Translations under genes and position numbers: made by a program | From: Bolinopsis microptera | Taxonomy: Eukaryota > Ctenophora > Tentaculata > Lobata > Bolinopsidae | Reading direction: 5' to 3' | Assembly (NCBI RefSeq): GCF_026151205.1 | Contig: NC_087079.1 | Coordinates: forward strand, 9,724,635 to 9,788,634 | DNA: 64,000 bases | Notes under the pieces: generated by a model | The model's database searches: none | What the model saw: only the letters and a program-made list of their open reading frames with translations | Told to the model about the DNA's origin: nothing | Shown here: positions 1 through 9,905 of the stretch, piece by piece | Position numbering within the stretch: the stretch's first letter is position 1 | How the letters are laid out: each line of letters opens with the position of its first letter

Positions 1-310
1 TACACGCTCACAGGCTACCATGTCTCGTGTAACCCCAGGATTTAACACGCTCACAGGCTACCACGTCTCGTGTAACTCTAGGACTCTAACACTTAACAGA
101 CTCTAACACGCTCACAGGCTTCCACGTCTCGTGTACCCTAGGATTCGGTTTTGGATCGGATACTCAAAACAACGATAAAGGAGCGGTCTACACGCTCACA
201 GGCTACCATGTCTCGTGTAACCCCAGGATTTGACTCGCTCACAGGCTTCCAAGTCTTGTGTAACTCCAGGATTTAGTTTAGATTTGTCACTCAAAAATCG
301 AAAGAGGAGC
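1..310. repeat. Degenerate minisatellite, window edge
   Basis: Repeats of a unit of about 40-50 bp built on ACACGCTCACAGGCTACCA followed by GTCTCGTGTAA and a CCCTAGGA-like tail, with longer interruptions that are themselves repeated (a segment containing GAGCGGTCTACA occurs twice). At least five copies are visible and the array continues off the left edge. No coding potential. 311-487 shows no recognisable feature. Confidence 0.75.
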
Positions 311-496
311 GGTCTACAGTGACGTTACATGAGCATTGCATACTCCTACGAGTTGCACGTAGCAGGCCATGACCTCCCCTGGAAGTCCCTGTCTCTCTGT
401 CGTTAACCCGGCGGGGTTGCACCAAGGGCGGTGGTAACAAAACTTCAAGACTCTCGGAGTCTGTTGTCGATATCTATGTTTAATATAGGGGGGGGG

Positions 497-645
497 CAGG
501 GACAAAAGAATTTCGCGGCATGTACGAAACCGCGAAATTTCCCATTCTCCGCGACAAATTTTATGTATAGTTTAGTATACCGCGAAATGTATTTCGCGGT
601 ATCGCGATTTTTGGCCAAAATCGCCGCGAAATCCTTTTGTCCCTG
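497..645. mobile_element. 149-bp TIR MITE inserted in a G tract
   Basis: The terminal inverted repeats are nearly perfect over 23 bp. The left end begins CAGGGACAAAAGAATTTCG and the right end, read in reverse, begins CAGGGACAAAAGGATTTCG. The interior is a series of CGCGAAAT dyads with no ORF. Nine G precede the element (488-496) and nine G follow it (646-654), both on the plus strand. They are therefore direct repeats and behave as a poly-G target-site duplication, not as part of the inverted repeat. CAGGG ends and an 8-9 bp duplication resemble hAT-type non-autonomous elements; the class assignment is inference. Confidence 0.7.
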
Positions 646-3179
646 GGGGGGGGGTTGACATGTCTCCGATGTCTTTTGTCTTTTTTGAAACGATAGGGTG
701 CAGAGACATGTCCTGGAGACATTGGAGACAAAGCTTTTGGAGACATTGGAGACACTGGAGACTTAGATGTATGATTGGAAAAGGAGGAGGATCTAGGAGG
801 AGGATGACCCAGGAGGAGGACTCAGGAGGAGAAGGAGGAGGATGAGGACTCAGGAGGAGGACTGAGGAAGAGGACTGAGGAGGACTGAGAAGGAGGAGGA
901 CTGAGGAGTACTGAGGAGTACTGAGGAGGATGGCTGAGGAGGATGACTGAGGAAGATGACTGAGAGGGATGAGGAGGAGAAGGACTGAGGAGAAGGAGAA
1001 GGAGGAGGACCTAGGAGGATGAGGACCCAGGAGGAGGACTCAGGAGGAAGAGGAGGAGGAGGACTCAGGAGGACTGAGGAGAACGGAGGAGGAGGACTGA
1101 ATAGGAGGAGGAGGGGGACTGGGGGCAGAACTGAGGATGAAGAAGACTGACGAGAAGGATGAGGAGGAGGACTGAGGAGGAGGTCTGAGAACTGAGGAGG
1201 ATGAAGAGGAGGAAGACCCAGGAGGAGGAGGACTGAGGAGGACTGAGGAGGAGGATGAGGAGGATGGCTAAGGAGGATGGCCGAGGAGGATGACTGAGAG
1301 GGAGGAGGAGGACCTAGGAGGAGGAAGACCCAGAAGGAGGACTCAGGAGGAGGACTCAGGAGGAGGACTCAGGAGGAGAAGGAGGAGGATGAGGACTCAG
1401 GAGGAGGACTCAGGAAGAGGACTGAGAAGGAGGAGGACTGAGGAGTACTGAGGAGGATGGCTGAGGAGGATAGCTAAGGAGGATGGCTGTGGAGGATGGT
1501 TGAGGAGGATGGCTCAGGAGGATGACTGAGGAGGAGGACCTAGGAGGAGGAGGAGGACCCAGGAGCAGGAGGACCGAGGAGGAGGACTCAGGAGGAGGAG
1601 GACTCAGGAGGAGGACTCAGGAAGAGTACTGAGGAGGACAGAGAATGAGGAGGACTGAGGAGTACTGAGGAGGATGGCTGAGGAGGATGACTGAGGAAGA
1701 TGACTGAGAGGGAAGAGGAGGAGAAGAAGTACTGAGGAGAAGGAGAAGGAGGAGGACTGAGGAGGATGAGGACCCAGGAAGAGGACTTAGGAGGAAGAGG
1801 AGGAGGAGGACTCAGGAGGACTGATAAGGAAGAGGACTGAGGAGAACGGAGGAGGAGTATTGAATAGGAGGAGGAAGAGGGGGACTGGGGGCAGGACTGA
1901 GGATGAAGAAGACTGACGAGAAGGATGAGGAGGACTGAGGAGGAGGACTGAGGACTGAGGAGGATGAAGAGGAGGAAGACCCAGGAGGAGGAGGACTGAG
2001 GAGGACTGAGGAGGAGGATGAGGACTAAGGAGGACTGAGGAGGATGGCTGAAGAGGATGGCCGAGGAGGATGACTGAGAGGAAGGAGGAGGAGGACCTAG
2101 GAGGAGGAAGACCCGGAAGGAGGACTCAGGAGGAGGAGGAGAACTCAGGAAGAGGACTGAGGAGGACTGAGGAGGAGGAGGAGGAGGATTGAATAGGAGG
2201 AGGAGGAGGAGGGGGACTGGGGAGGACTGAGGAGGAGGAGGACTGACGAGAAGGATGAGGAGGAGAACTGAGGACTAAGGAGGAAGAGGAGGAAGAGGAC
2301 CCAGGAGGAGGAGGACTGAAGAGGAGGATGAGGATAAGGACTGAGGAAGAGGAGGAGGACTGAGGAGGATGACTGAGAGGGAGGAGGAGGAGGACTGAGA
2401 AGAAGGACTGAGGAGGAGAAGGAGGAGGAGAAGGAGGAGGAGGACTCAGGAGGAGGAGGAGGAGGACTCAGGAGGAGGACTCAGGATAACTGAGGAGAAG
2501 GAGGAGTGAATATGAGGAGAAGGAGGGGGACTGGGGAGGACTGAGGAGGATGGCTGAGGAGGATGGCTGAGGAGGATGACTGAGGAGGATGACTGAGGAG
2601 GATGACTGAGAGGAGGGGGAGGAGGAGGAGGAGAAGGACTGAGGAGGAGGAGGACCTAGGAGTAGGAGGACTCAGGAAGAGGACTCAGGAGGAGGAATGA
2701 GAAGGAGGAGGACTGAGGAGAACTGAATAGGAGGAGGAGGGGGACTGGGGGAGACTGAGGAGGAGGGGGACTTGGGGAGGACTGAGGAGGAGGACTGACG
2801 AGAAGGATGAGGAGGAGGACTGAGGAGGAGGACTGATGATTGAGGAGGAAGAGGAGGAGGATGAAGAGGAAGAGGAGGACCCAGGAGGAGGACCCAGGAG
2901 GAGGAGGAGAATGACTGAGGAGGACTGGAAGGAGAAAGAGGAGGAGGAGTCTCCAAAAGCTGTGTCTCCAATGTCTCCAATGCCCCTAATATCCATTTTA
3001 TGTCCCTAATGTTCCCAATGTCCCCAATGTCTCCAATGTCTCCAAAAGCTGTGTCTCTAATGTCCCCAATGTCCCCAATGTCTCCAAAAGCTGTGTCTCC
3101 AATGTCTCCAATGTCTTTGTCTTTTTCGAAAAGATAAGGTGCGGGAGACATTGGAGACATGTCACCCCCCCCCCCCCCC
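646..3179. mobile_element. G-tract-capped inverted-repeat element
   Basis: The left end reads G9 then TTGACATGTCTCC. The right end, read in reverse, is G15 then TGACATGTCTCC. Both arms continue with GGAGACATTGGAGACA repeats, a shared TTTTGTCTTTTTTGAAA-like block and AGCTTTTGGAGAC (left about 655-762, right about 2948-3164). The centre is the polypurine tract. AATATA precedes the left G tract (before the small MITE at 497) and follows the right C tract, a possible 6-bp target duplication. No transposase ORF is present, so this is non-autonomous. Comparable G-capped elements lie at 15638-18462 and 40354-41688. Confidence 0.6.
770..2950. repeat. 2.2-kb polypurine GGA/GAGGACT minisatellite
   Basis: The plus strand is almost entirely purine, built from GGAGGAGGACTGAGGAGGA-like units with variants (GGATGGCTGAGG, GAGGACCCAGGA). 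Higher-order blocks of several hundred bp recur. Ser/Pro-rich or Glu/Gly-rich reading frames through it are artefacts of the 3-bp period. Mirror-symmetric purine tracts of this kind can form triplex DNA or G-quadruplexes (established knowledge). Here the tract forms the core of the inverted-repeat element. Confidence 0.9.
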
Positions 3180-4413
3180 AATATATCTATGGTATATAAT
3201 TTGGGAGTCTCTCTCTCCAGCAGCAGGAGTTGGAGAATGGGGACGCGTTGTGAAAGCCACCGACCAATCAAAAGATTCACCAGATCATGACTGTAAATCA
3301 CAAGGCTTCGACAAGGCTATAGTAAATAAAAGGTAATGCTTTAGACGATGATAGAAAGTCAAAATTTTGAAACAGTTGCTAGGGGACCCGTTGCGGTTGC
3401 TATGGAGTATGATGGGCAATGCAAATGGTGACGTAAAAACTTGAAAGAACACGGTGTTCTTTCAAGTTCTTAGAACACCTTTAAACCTTAGAAGTTAGAA
3501 CTACCAATAACTTTTTACAGAGTGAAGTTTAGACAAATGGATAAAAAGTTATCCAAAAAAAACATCGGCCTCGCTATAATTCATATTTTTGTCGACAAAA
3601 TAATATGTAAATGTAATGTACGCGCACAGATTGAGATAGTGCTCACGAAAGTTACACTTTGTACAAATTTACTTCGAAAATTACGCGGGAATCCGCCCAC
3701 GTGTGAGCCCCGCGACGGCCAACCGCACCCTAAGGTATGTGTGTAGAATAAGATAATGTATATAGATTGACATCCTATCGTAGTAATTAAGTAGTGACCT
3801 AATTGCGATCATCATGTGTACATCTTGTGATAACATAGTTTTTGGTTTTACTAAAAGCGTTGTTAGCTGATCAGATCGCAAATAACTTATCAATAAAATT
3901 CACTTACATGGTAGATTGCAGAGTGCAGACCAAGAACTAGAACATGGACTGCATGTGCGAAGTCTTTTTTTTTCATTATGGTCAGATATCATACCGATGA
4001 GTCAAGTGAGGGGATACTTCGACAATATCTTCCTCTCAGTCTCCATTATGGATACCGAACTTTAACCCTTATTCTCGGCTCATTATTAAGTTATTACCGG
4101 GCCAAGAGTCAACACGTTACCTGAGTATTGAATTAAATAAGCGCATTGTACTGATTGTAACTCAAGTGATAACTTGTGATAACATACAATATAAACCTTC
4201 AAATGCAAAAATTCAACCGTCTGCGACCTTGAAAATGACCTATAGTCAATTTAAATAGACACTTAAAGTCAAATAACTTGCCTGCATATACAGTTTAGAG
4301 AATACTGATGTTATCTTGTTACATATTACACTTGATTAGACCTTGCTATGGAAAATTATAATTAAAAGCAACATTACTAATTGGGTTTAAAAATACCTAA
4401 TTCAAATAAAATT
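3180..4413. other. Intergenic, no gene seen
   Basis: AT-rich sequence without a supportable ORF or splice-bounded exon. A perfect short hairpin, ACTTGAAAGAACAC / GTGTTCTTTCAAGT, lies near 3437-3466. Confidence 0.5.
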
Positions 4414-4414
4414 T

Positions 4415-4751
4415 AATACAAACTGAGCTCTTTGTTTTAATATCAATGTTCGAGGGCTTAAATGGTAAAGGTACGATCAAATGTTAATTCCACACAAATG
4501 GTTTACTGTTATAATAAAGCAAATCGTCGAGTAAACACAGTGTGTAAACAAATATATGAGACACAGTAGAAACACTTAATAACTGGTTTCCTAGCAGCGA
4601 TGTGATGTAGGTATAATAAGCCCTCACATTCTGTCGGGCCTATTATTATGGCAATTCGTCCGGGAGTGGTTAAACAATTTAAAGGGCAGGCATGAGGGGC
4701 CTTCACAAAAGTCACGTATTCAACGTCCCACTTGATGTTTAAATCTATAAA
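4415..4751. repeat. Dispersed copy of the 342-bp repeat
   Basis: This segment begins AATACAAACTGAGCTCTTTG and ends CCACTTGATGTTTAAATCTA. It matches the tandem units at 6387-7546 almost base for base, apart from small indels such as one lacking ATTATC. It shows no ORF of note. 4752-5677 has no gene; two copies of a short TATAAAACTACCACT segment lie at about 5480-5545. Confidence 0.8.
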
Positions 4752-5677
4752 TGATCGAAATAAATTTTCGTGCACATACAGAATGAATGGTTATTGGTTA
4801 ATAATTTAATATATATGTAGACCAAGCTCTGTGCACGGGATGCTTCCTGGAAGAATCCAGTTCTTTTAGCTTTTTAGCGGGGCACCCTACCTAAAGCCAA
4901 ATTGAGATATAATAATCATATTCCTAGGAAAATAATCAGAAATCGAATACCAATCAAATAATATGATATATAGGAGTAGTAACCATATTTACTATGCAAA
5001 ATGCCCCAACCACACAGTGTAAATTAATATATAATATTCAAATTCCATATCATCATTAAACCTCAATAGTCAATATAATAGCCCAAGCAAAATTCAATAA
5101 CTTCTTATATACGATACCTTACTGTCATACTACAAATTAATTATACATTTGAATCTGTTAACTAGAGAATAAATTTCTAAACCTAATGCAAGTGAAATAA
5201 TTTAGATGCAATAATGAATGCCTAATGTGAGTATCATCTGTCAATGTCCTTGTAAAACAGTCTGTACAAGAGATATGAGTAACTAATATAGAAAAGAAAA
5301 AACAGGAAGATGTCGTCTGTTGAAAAATAAATAAAATATCTAGAATATAAATTAGAATATAAAATAACATTCAGTCAATGTGTCGTCAATAAACTGTACA
5401 ATTATCAAATGTTAAAACTGGGTGATACAGTCACCAAAAATAAATATTAAGTATAATAAGTTAATAAATTAAATTTGGTCTATAAAACTACCACTAGGTA
5501 TAATAGGTCAATAAATTAAAAGTGGTTTATAAAACTACCACTGTGCGAACCCCTTCTCCAGTTAAAACATGTCAGTCATGTGCAAAATCAATCAGAATGG
5601 TAAGGTGGTAAAAAAAGGGAATATCCTTTCGATACATCAATTATATATGCCTCAGATTTAAAAGAATTAGAAGATAC

Positions 5678-6388
5678 TTAGTTATCGTCGACTATGATTG
5701 CAGTGTAAAATTTGTCATATGAATTGTCGACGGTATAATTAGGGTCTGTTGTTATAGATGAGAGTAGCTGTTTCTTATACGAATCACTAAAGCTTTTAAC
5801 ATCGGGCAGATTTCGTAGATCTGTTGGAACATTATTCCAACATTTTGCCCCCAAGTATTGAAAGTTTTTATGTGATGTTGATCTATTAACATATAAGTTG
5901 CAGCTTTCGCCGCTCCTACTACCTCCTGATATGTAACTAAATTTGTTCATAAAGTTTGTAGGACAATTGTCATGGATGATTCTAAACATATAATTTGACA
6001 GATGGAGTTGTCGTCTAAGATGGAGTGGTAACCATTTCATGTCTCTATAAACATTAAGGCTGCTCTCTGTTTGTGGAACGTTGAGAGCTATTTTGGCTAC
6101 CTTTTTGTACAGAGTGTCAAGTTCAGCAAGTTTTGTCTTGCCAGCTCTACAATAGATCGTGTCTAAATCGAATTGTGGTAACATGAGTGCATTGGCAAAC
6201 ATTTTCCTATATTTAATGGGTAGCAGTGCTTTACTTCTATACATTGCACCAATTCTCTTCATGACCTTCCTAATAATATAATCTACATGGCTTTTGAAGT
6301 TTAATTTACTATCTAGAATGAGGCCAAGATATTTTGTCTCTTTGCACTCTTTGATTGTGAAAGTTACCTCATTACATTCAATACAAAC
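5678..6388 (-). pseudogene. 5'-truncated non-LTR reverse transcriptase fragment
   Basis: An open frame of about 236 codons reads NEVTFTIKECKETKYLGLIL, then a stretch rich in basic residues, then LPLHLRRQLHLSNYMFRII, and ends in NVPTDLRNLPDVKSFSDSYK near the stop at 5678. Order and motifs match the thumb and C-terminal region of LINE reverse transcriptases, which have YLG followed by a late W(N/D)xLP..lR and a SF...K end. The catalytic palm with its (F/Y)xDD motif is absent. The upstream end stops abruptly at 6388, where the 342-bp repeat array begins. It is a dead fragment, unrelated in sequence to the intact LINE at 9.7-14 kb. Confidence 0.75.
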
Positions 6389-7546
6389 TGAGCTCTTTGT
6401 TTTAATATCATTATCAGTGTTCGAGGGATATTTGAGGGCCTAAATAGTAAAGGTACGATCAAATGTTATTTCCACACATATGGTTTACTGTTATAATATT
6501 AAGCAAATCGTCGAGTAAACACAGAGTGTAAACAAATATATGAGACATATTAGAAACACTTAATAACTGGTTTCCTAGCAGCGATGTGATGTAGGTATAA
6601 TAAGCCCTCACATTCTGTCGGGCCTATTATTATGGCAATTCGTCCGGGAGTGGTTAAACAATTTAAAGGGCAGGCAGGAGCCTCCACAAAAGTCACGTAT
6701 TCAACGTCCCACTTGATGTTCAAATCTATAATACAAACTGAGCTCTTTGTTTTAATATCATTATCAATGTTCGAGGGATATTTGAGGGCTTAAATAGTAA
6801 AGGTACGATCAAATGTTATTTCCACACAAATGGTTTACTGTTATAATTAAGCAAATCGTCGAGTAAACACAGAGTGTAAACAAATATATGAGACATATTA
6901 GAAACACTTAATAACTGGTTTCCTAGCAGCGATGTGATGTAGGTATAATAAGCCCTCACATTCTGTCGGGCCTATTATTATGGCAATTCGTCCGGGAGTG
7001 GTTAAACGATTTACACGATTTTACACGATTAAAAAATGTATTTGTTATACTGGAATAATAACAATTTTAAAATATAAAATAAATCACTTCCCTCTGAAGT
7101 AGAACAGATGATGGGAGAGCTTCAAACATGGCGATGGAGGGAAGCGGTGTCTCACCGCTGGGAGGTAAATTAATACCCGTATTGCGATGGTAAAATTTTA
7201 TGATATGAGATCCCAAGTAAAAAATAACACAAAAAATAAAAAGTGAATGTTGTCAGTGTAGTGAAATCGGAGGCAACATTAATAAAGACGTATACACTTA
7301 AACCGTTGATTTAAAGGGCAGGCAGGAGCCTCCACACAAGTCACGTATTCAACGTCCCACTTGATGTTTAAATCTATAATACAAACTGAGCTCTTTGTTT
7401 TAATATCAATGTTCGAGGGCTTAAATGGTAAAGGTACGATCAAATATTAATTCCACACAAATGGTTTACTGTTATAATTAAGCAAATCGTCGAGTAAACA
7501 CAGAGTGTAAAAAAACATATGAGACATATTAGAAACACCTGTGATG
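6387..7546. repeat. Tandem 342-bp repeat, about 2.5 copies
   Basis: Copy 1 spans 6387-6728, copy 2 spans 6729-7377 (enlarged by a 300-bp insertion at 7013-7312) and copy 3 spans 7378 to about 7546 (partial). Each starts AATACAAACTGAGCTCTTTG. Shared blocks include ATCGTCGAGTAAACACAG and GGCAATTCGTCCGGGAGTGG. A fourth copy lies at 4415-4751. Function unknown. Confidence 0.85.
7013..7312. mobile_element. 300-bp insertion inside a repeat copy
   Basis: Other repeat copies read GGTTAAACAATTTAAAGGG. Here the same junction is split by 300 bp, with GATTT at both edges (7008-7012 and 7308-7312), consistent with a 5-bp target duplication. The inserted DNA contains CACCGCTGGGAGG and AT-rich sequence, without an ORF or clear terminal inverted repeats. 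Confidence 0.55.
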
Positions 7547-9650
7547 TGATCGACAGCTTGTTAGTGTACGGCTAGCACGATCCTGTCCGCAACTGGTCAA
7601 TCACGTATCGATTGATCAGATCTCAACGGATCACATCAGCATTAGAACAATGGGAGCAACGTCACGAGATTACCTGTGAGCTTGTGAAATACGAATGTGA
7701 ACCGAAGTTACAATATATAATGATCCGAAATTCGGACAGATGTCGCCAAAAACTGCTCCTGTCCGACAGCGAAATCTGTCCGAAATCCCCAATTCGGCTG
7801 TCGGACAGATGTCGCTGCCGGACAGCTGTCGCCCAATAAGAAATTATGCAGGTTAAACCAGTCACAATTGTCGATTATAGATTACTAAAACGTCTGACCT
7901 GTTGAACATACTGATATGATAAAACTGATAATATTTCTGGGATCAGGATAGGCATGAGCAGGTTACAGTAAAGTTAAATATCTACAGAAACCGAACACTG
8001 TGTTTTCAAGGTTCAAAATATAATGTGCCTTTATACTTATACACAAACAGGTCCGACCGGTATACCTTTCAATTAAATGATATGAAATGCTTAAACAAGA
8101 CCAAATCCCCTAAAATATACATTCATTCAACTTGCATTAACAATACTAGTATACAGTGCAGATGGCTCTAAAAGCGAAAGCTATCCTATAATCCTACCTA
8201 AACAGCAGCAATCAAGGATCGAAATAACTAACGGTAGATCGAGTAGATAAACTAGAATAATTCAAGTTCAAAACCATTACGAATAAAATAGTAATAAAGG
8301 TCGATCGAATTTATAATCAATAAAGCTGGATCCAAGTCAAAAGCCACAAACATGTTCTCCGCAAGCATTTCGTATTGGCGACACACAAATATTCAGTACA
8401 ATCACGTATGGCGCGGCGCTTTATTATGGAGGGAACTGACTGAGTTCCCTTTTGGTTTGTTATTGTTTGCAAAACGGCTATGACCCCCTGTAGCGTCTTC
8501 GACGCTATAGGGGGAGCCGCGCACTTCGTGCGCGGCGGGTCATACAACGTATGACAACTCTTAAATCACCTAATTCGTTCAATCTTAGGGAGGGGCACCA
8601 AAAGGGTAGGGGGCGCCAACAGGGGGGTGCCTTTTCGTCGGGGGCGCCAACAGGCCAGGCAACGTTACGCCACTGCTTCATGGTGGTACGATTTGACTGG
8701 GTTTACCAATTTGAACAGTAGTATAACTTTAGTCTTTAGGTGTGCTTACTATGCAGTATGCAGTATTATACAGTGCTGTACTGATGGGTACCCCTACAAG
8801 ACTGAAGACCCCTAACGTATGTAGCTGAGACAAAAAAAAGAAAAAGAAAAGGAAAGAAAAATTTTTATTTACCACAAATAATCAATACATATTGTTATAT
8901 TCATAAATAAATTCAAATTTCAATTTCAAACACATATACAGTACGCCGCGCACACAGCCACAATTTAAAATTGTTCAGAAATTCGTAGGTCAGCTGTAGG
9001 CGCCGCGCACAGGATCTATTCAATTGTTAACTTACAATTACATGTCACATTTCTTAATTACTAGAGCCAAAATTTCAGAAGCAAAATAATTTAAAAGATA
9101 TTTCTGTCGTTCACGCAGTACAGGCCGTGAGCACTGCGATCTAATTAATATAATAATGGAGAGATTCCAAAAAACCGCGCGCTCGTTATTTATTGTGATT
9201 AAATTGAGTGCGCGCCACTGTGAACAGCAGTACCGCTCAAGCATGAATTAGTACTGAGCGGTACGCAGTTCTGCGTGAGGCGTAGACATTTGTAGCACAC
9301 GTTTCATTCAACTAATCCATTAATCCATGTGACATGTACAATGTAATTATATTAAAGCAAAAATAATATTAATTTTAGTAATAATTGACGTAAACATATG
9401 TGTTTAAATAACATCTATAATCTAGCGAGTTACTAATACCGTTCGCGTTTGTTTGTATTCTTGATTATATATCTTTACACTAGCCTATATTATGATGGAG
9501 ATATACATTATATAATTGCTCCAATATTCAACACTGCTAAACAACAAATACCTACTCGCCCATCGATGAAGCAGTCGCCAAAACAAAGCTCAAAGTTAAT
9601 ATATCTTCGTACTTCGTTTTGGAAACTGTAGAATTCCAATAAATAATTAG
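7547..9650. other. Intergenic, assorted repeat ends
   Basis: I see no gene. 7725-7835 contains several inverted copies of CTGTCCGACAGC / GACAGATGTCGC. 8657-8677 (reverse strand) reads CAGTGGCGTAACGTTGC, a motif that recurs at 54932 and, varied, at 18697, and probably marks an hAT-like element end. A strong hairpin cluster at 8480-8543 is listed separately. Confidence 0.5.
8480..8543. other. Three-way-junction hairpin cluster with TTCG loops
   Basis: The outer stem ATGACCC / GGGTCAT encloses two complete hairpins side by side. One has arms CCCCTGTAGCGT / ACGCTATAGGGG (one mispair) around a CTTCG loop. The other is CCGCGCAC-TTCG-TGCGCGG, perfectly paired. The whole 64-bp segment is accounted for by three helices. 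TTCG closed by C-G is an exceptionally stable RNA tetraloop (established). Whether it is transcribed is unknown; it could equally be the end of a foldback transposon. Confidence 0.65.
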
Positions 9651-9700
9651 TAGTAGAGGCTCTTACGGGCATTGTCTGCTCGATACGTTAGGGACCCCAG

Positions 9701-9701
9701 A

Positions 9702-9748
<47 letters not shown>
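9701..9748. repeat. (GTAA)n microsatellite, LINE 3' tail
   Basis: Eleven or twelve tandem GTAA units directly follow the LINE 3' UTR in its own orientation (TTAC on the transcript strand). Confidence 0.9.
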
Positions 9749-9749
<1 letters not shown>

Positions 9750-9905
9750 GATTATGACATAACATCATCACAAGTGTCCACAAAATATCACCGCACTAAA
9801 TAAAAAAATAATTTAAATAAATATATTTTTCCATCAACATTAATAATTTATCAAATTCAATTTTATTAATTAATAAAATCTAATACATTATCTATAAATA
9901 ATTCA

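Noticed and set aside
2672-3301. Ser/Pro-rich open frames across the polypurine tract
   Set aside because: They follow the 3-bp period of the GGA repeats, overlap each other in several frames and have no domain or splice context.
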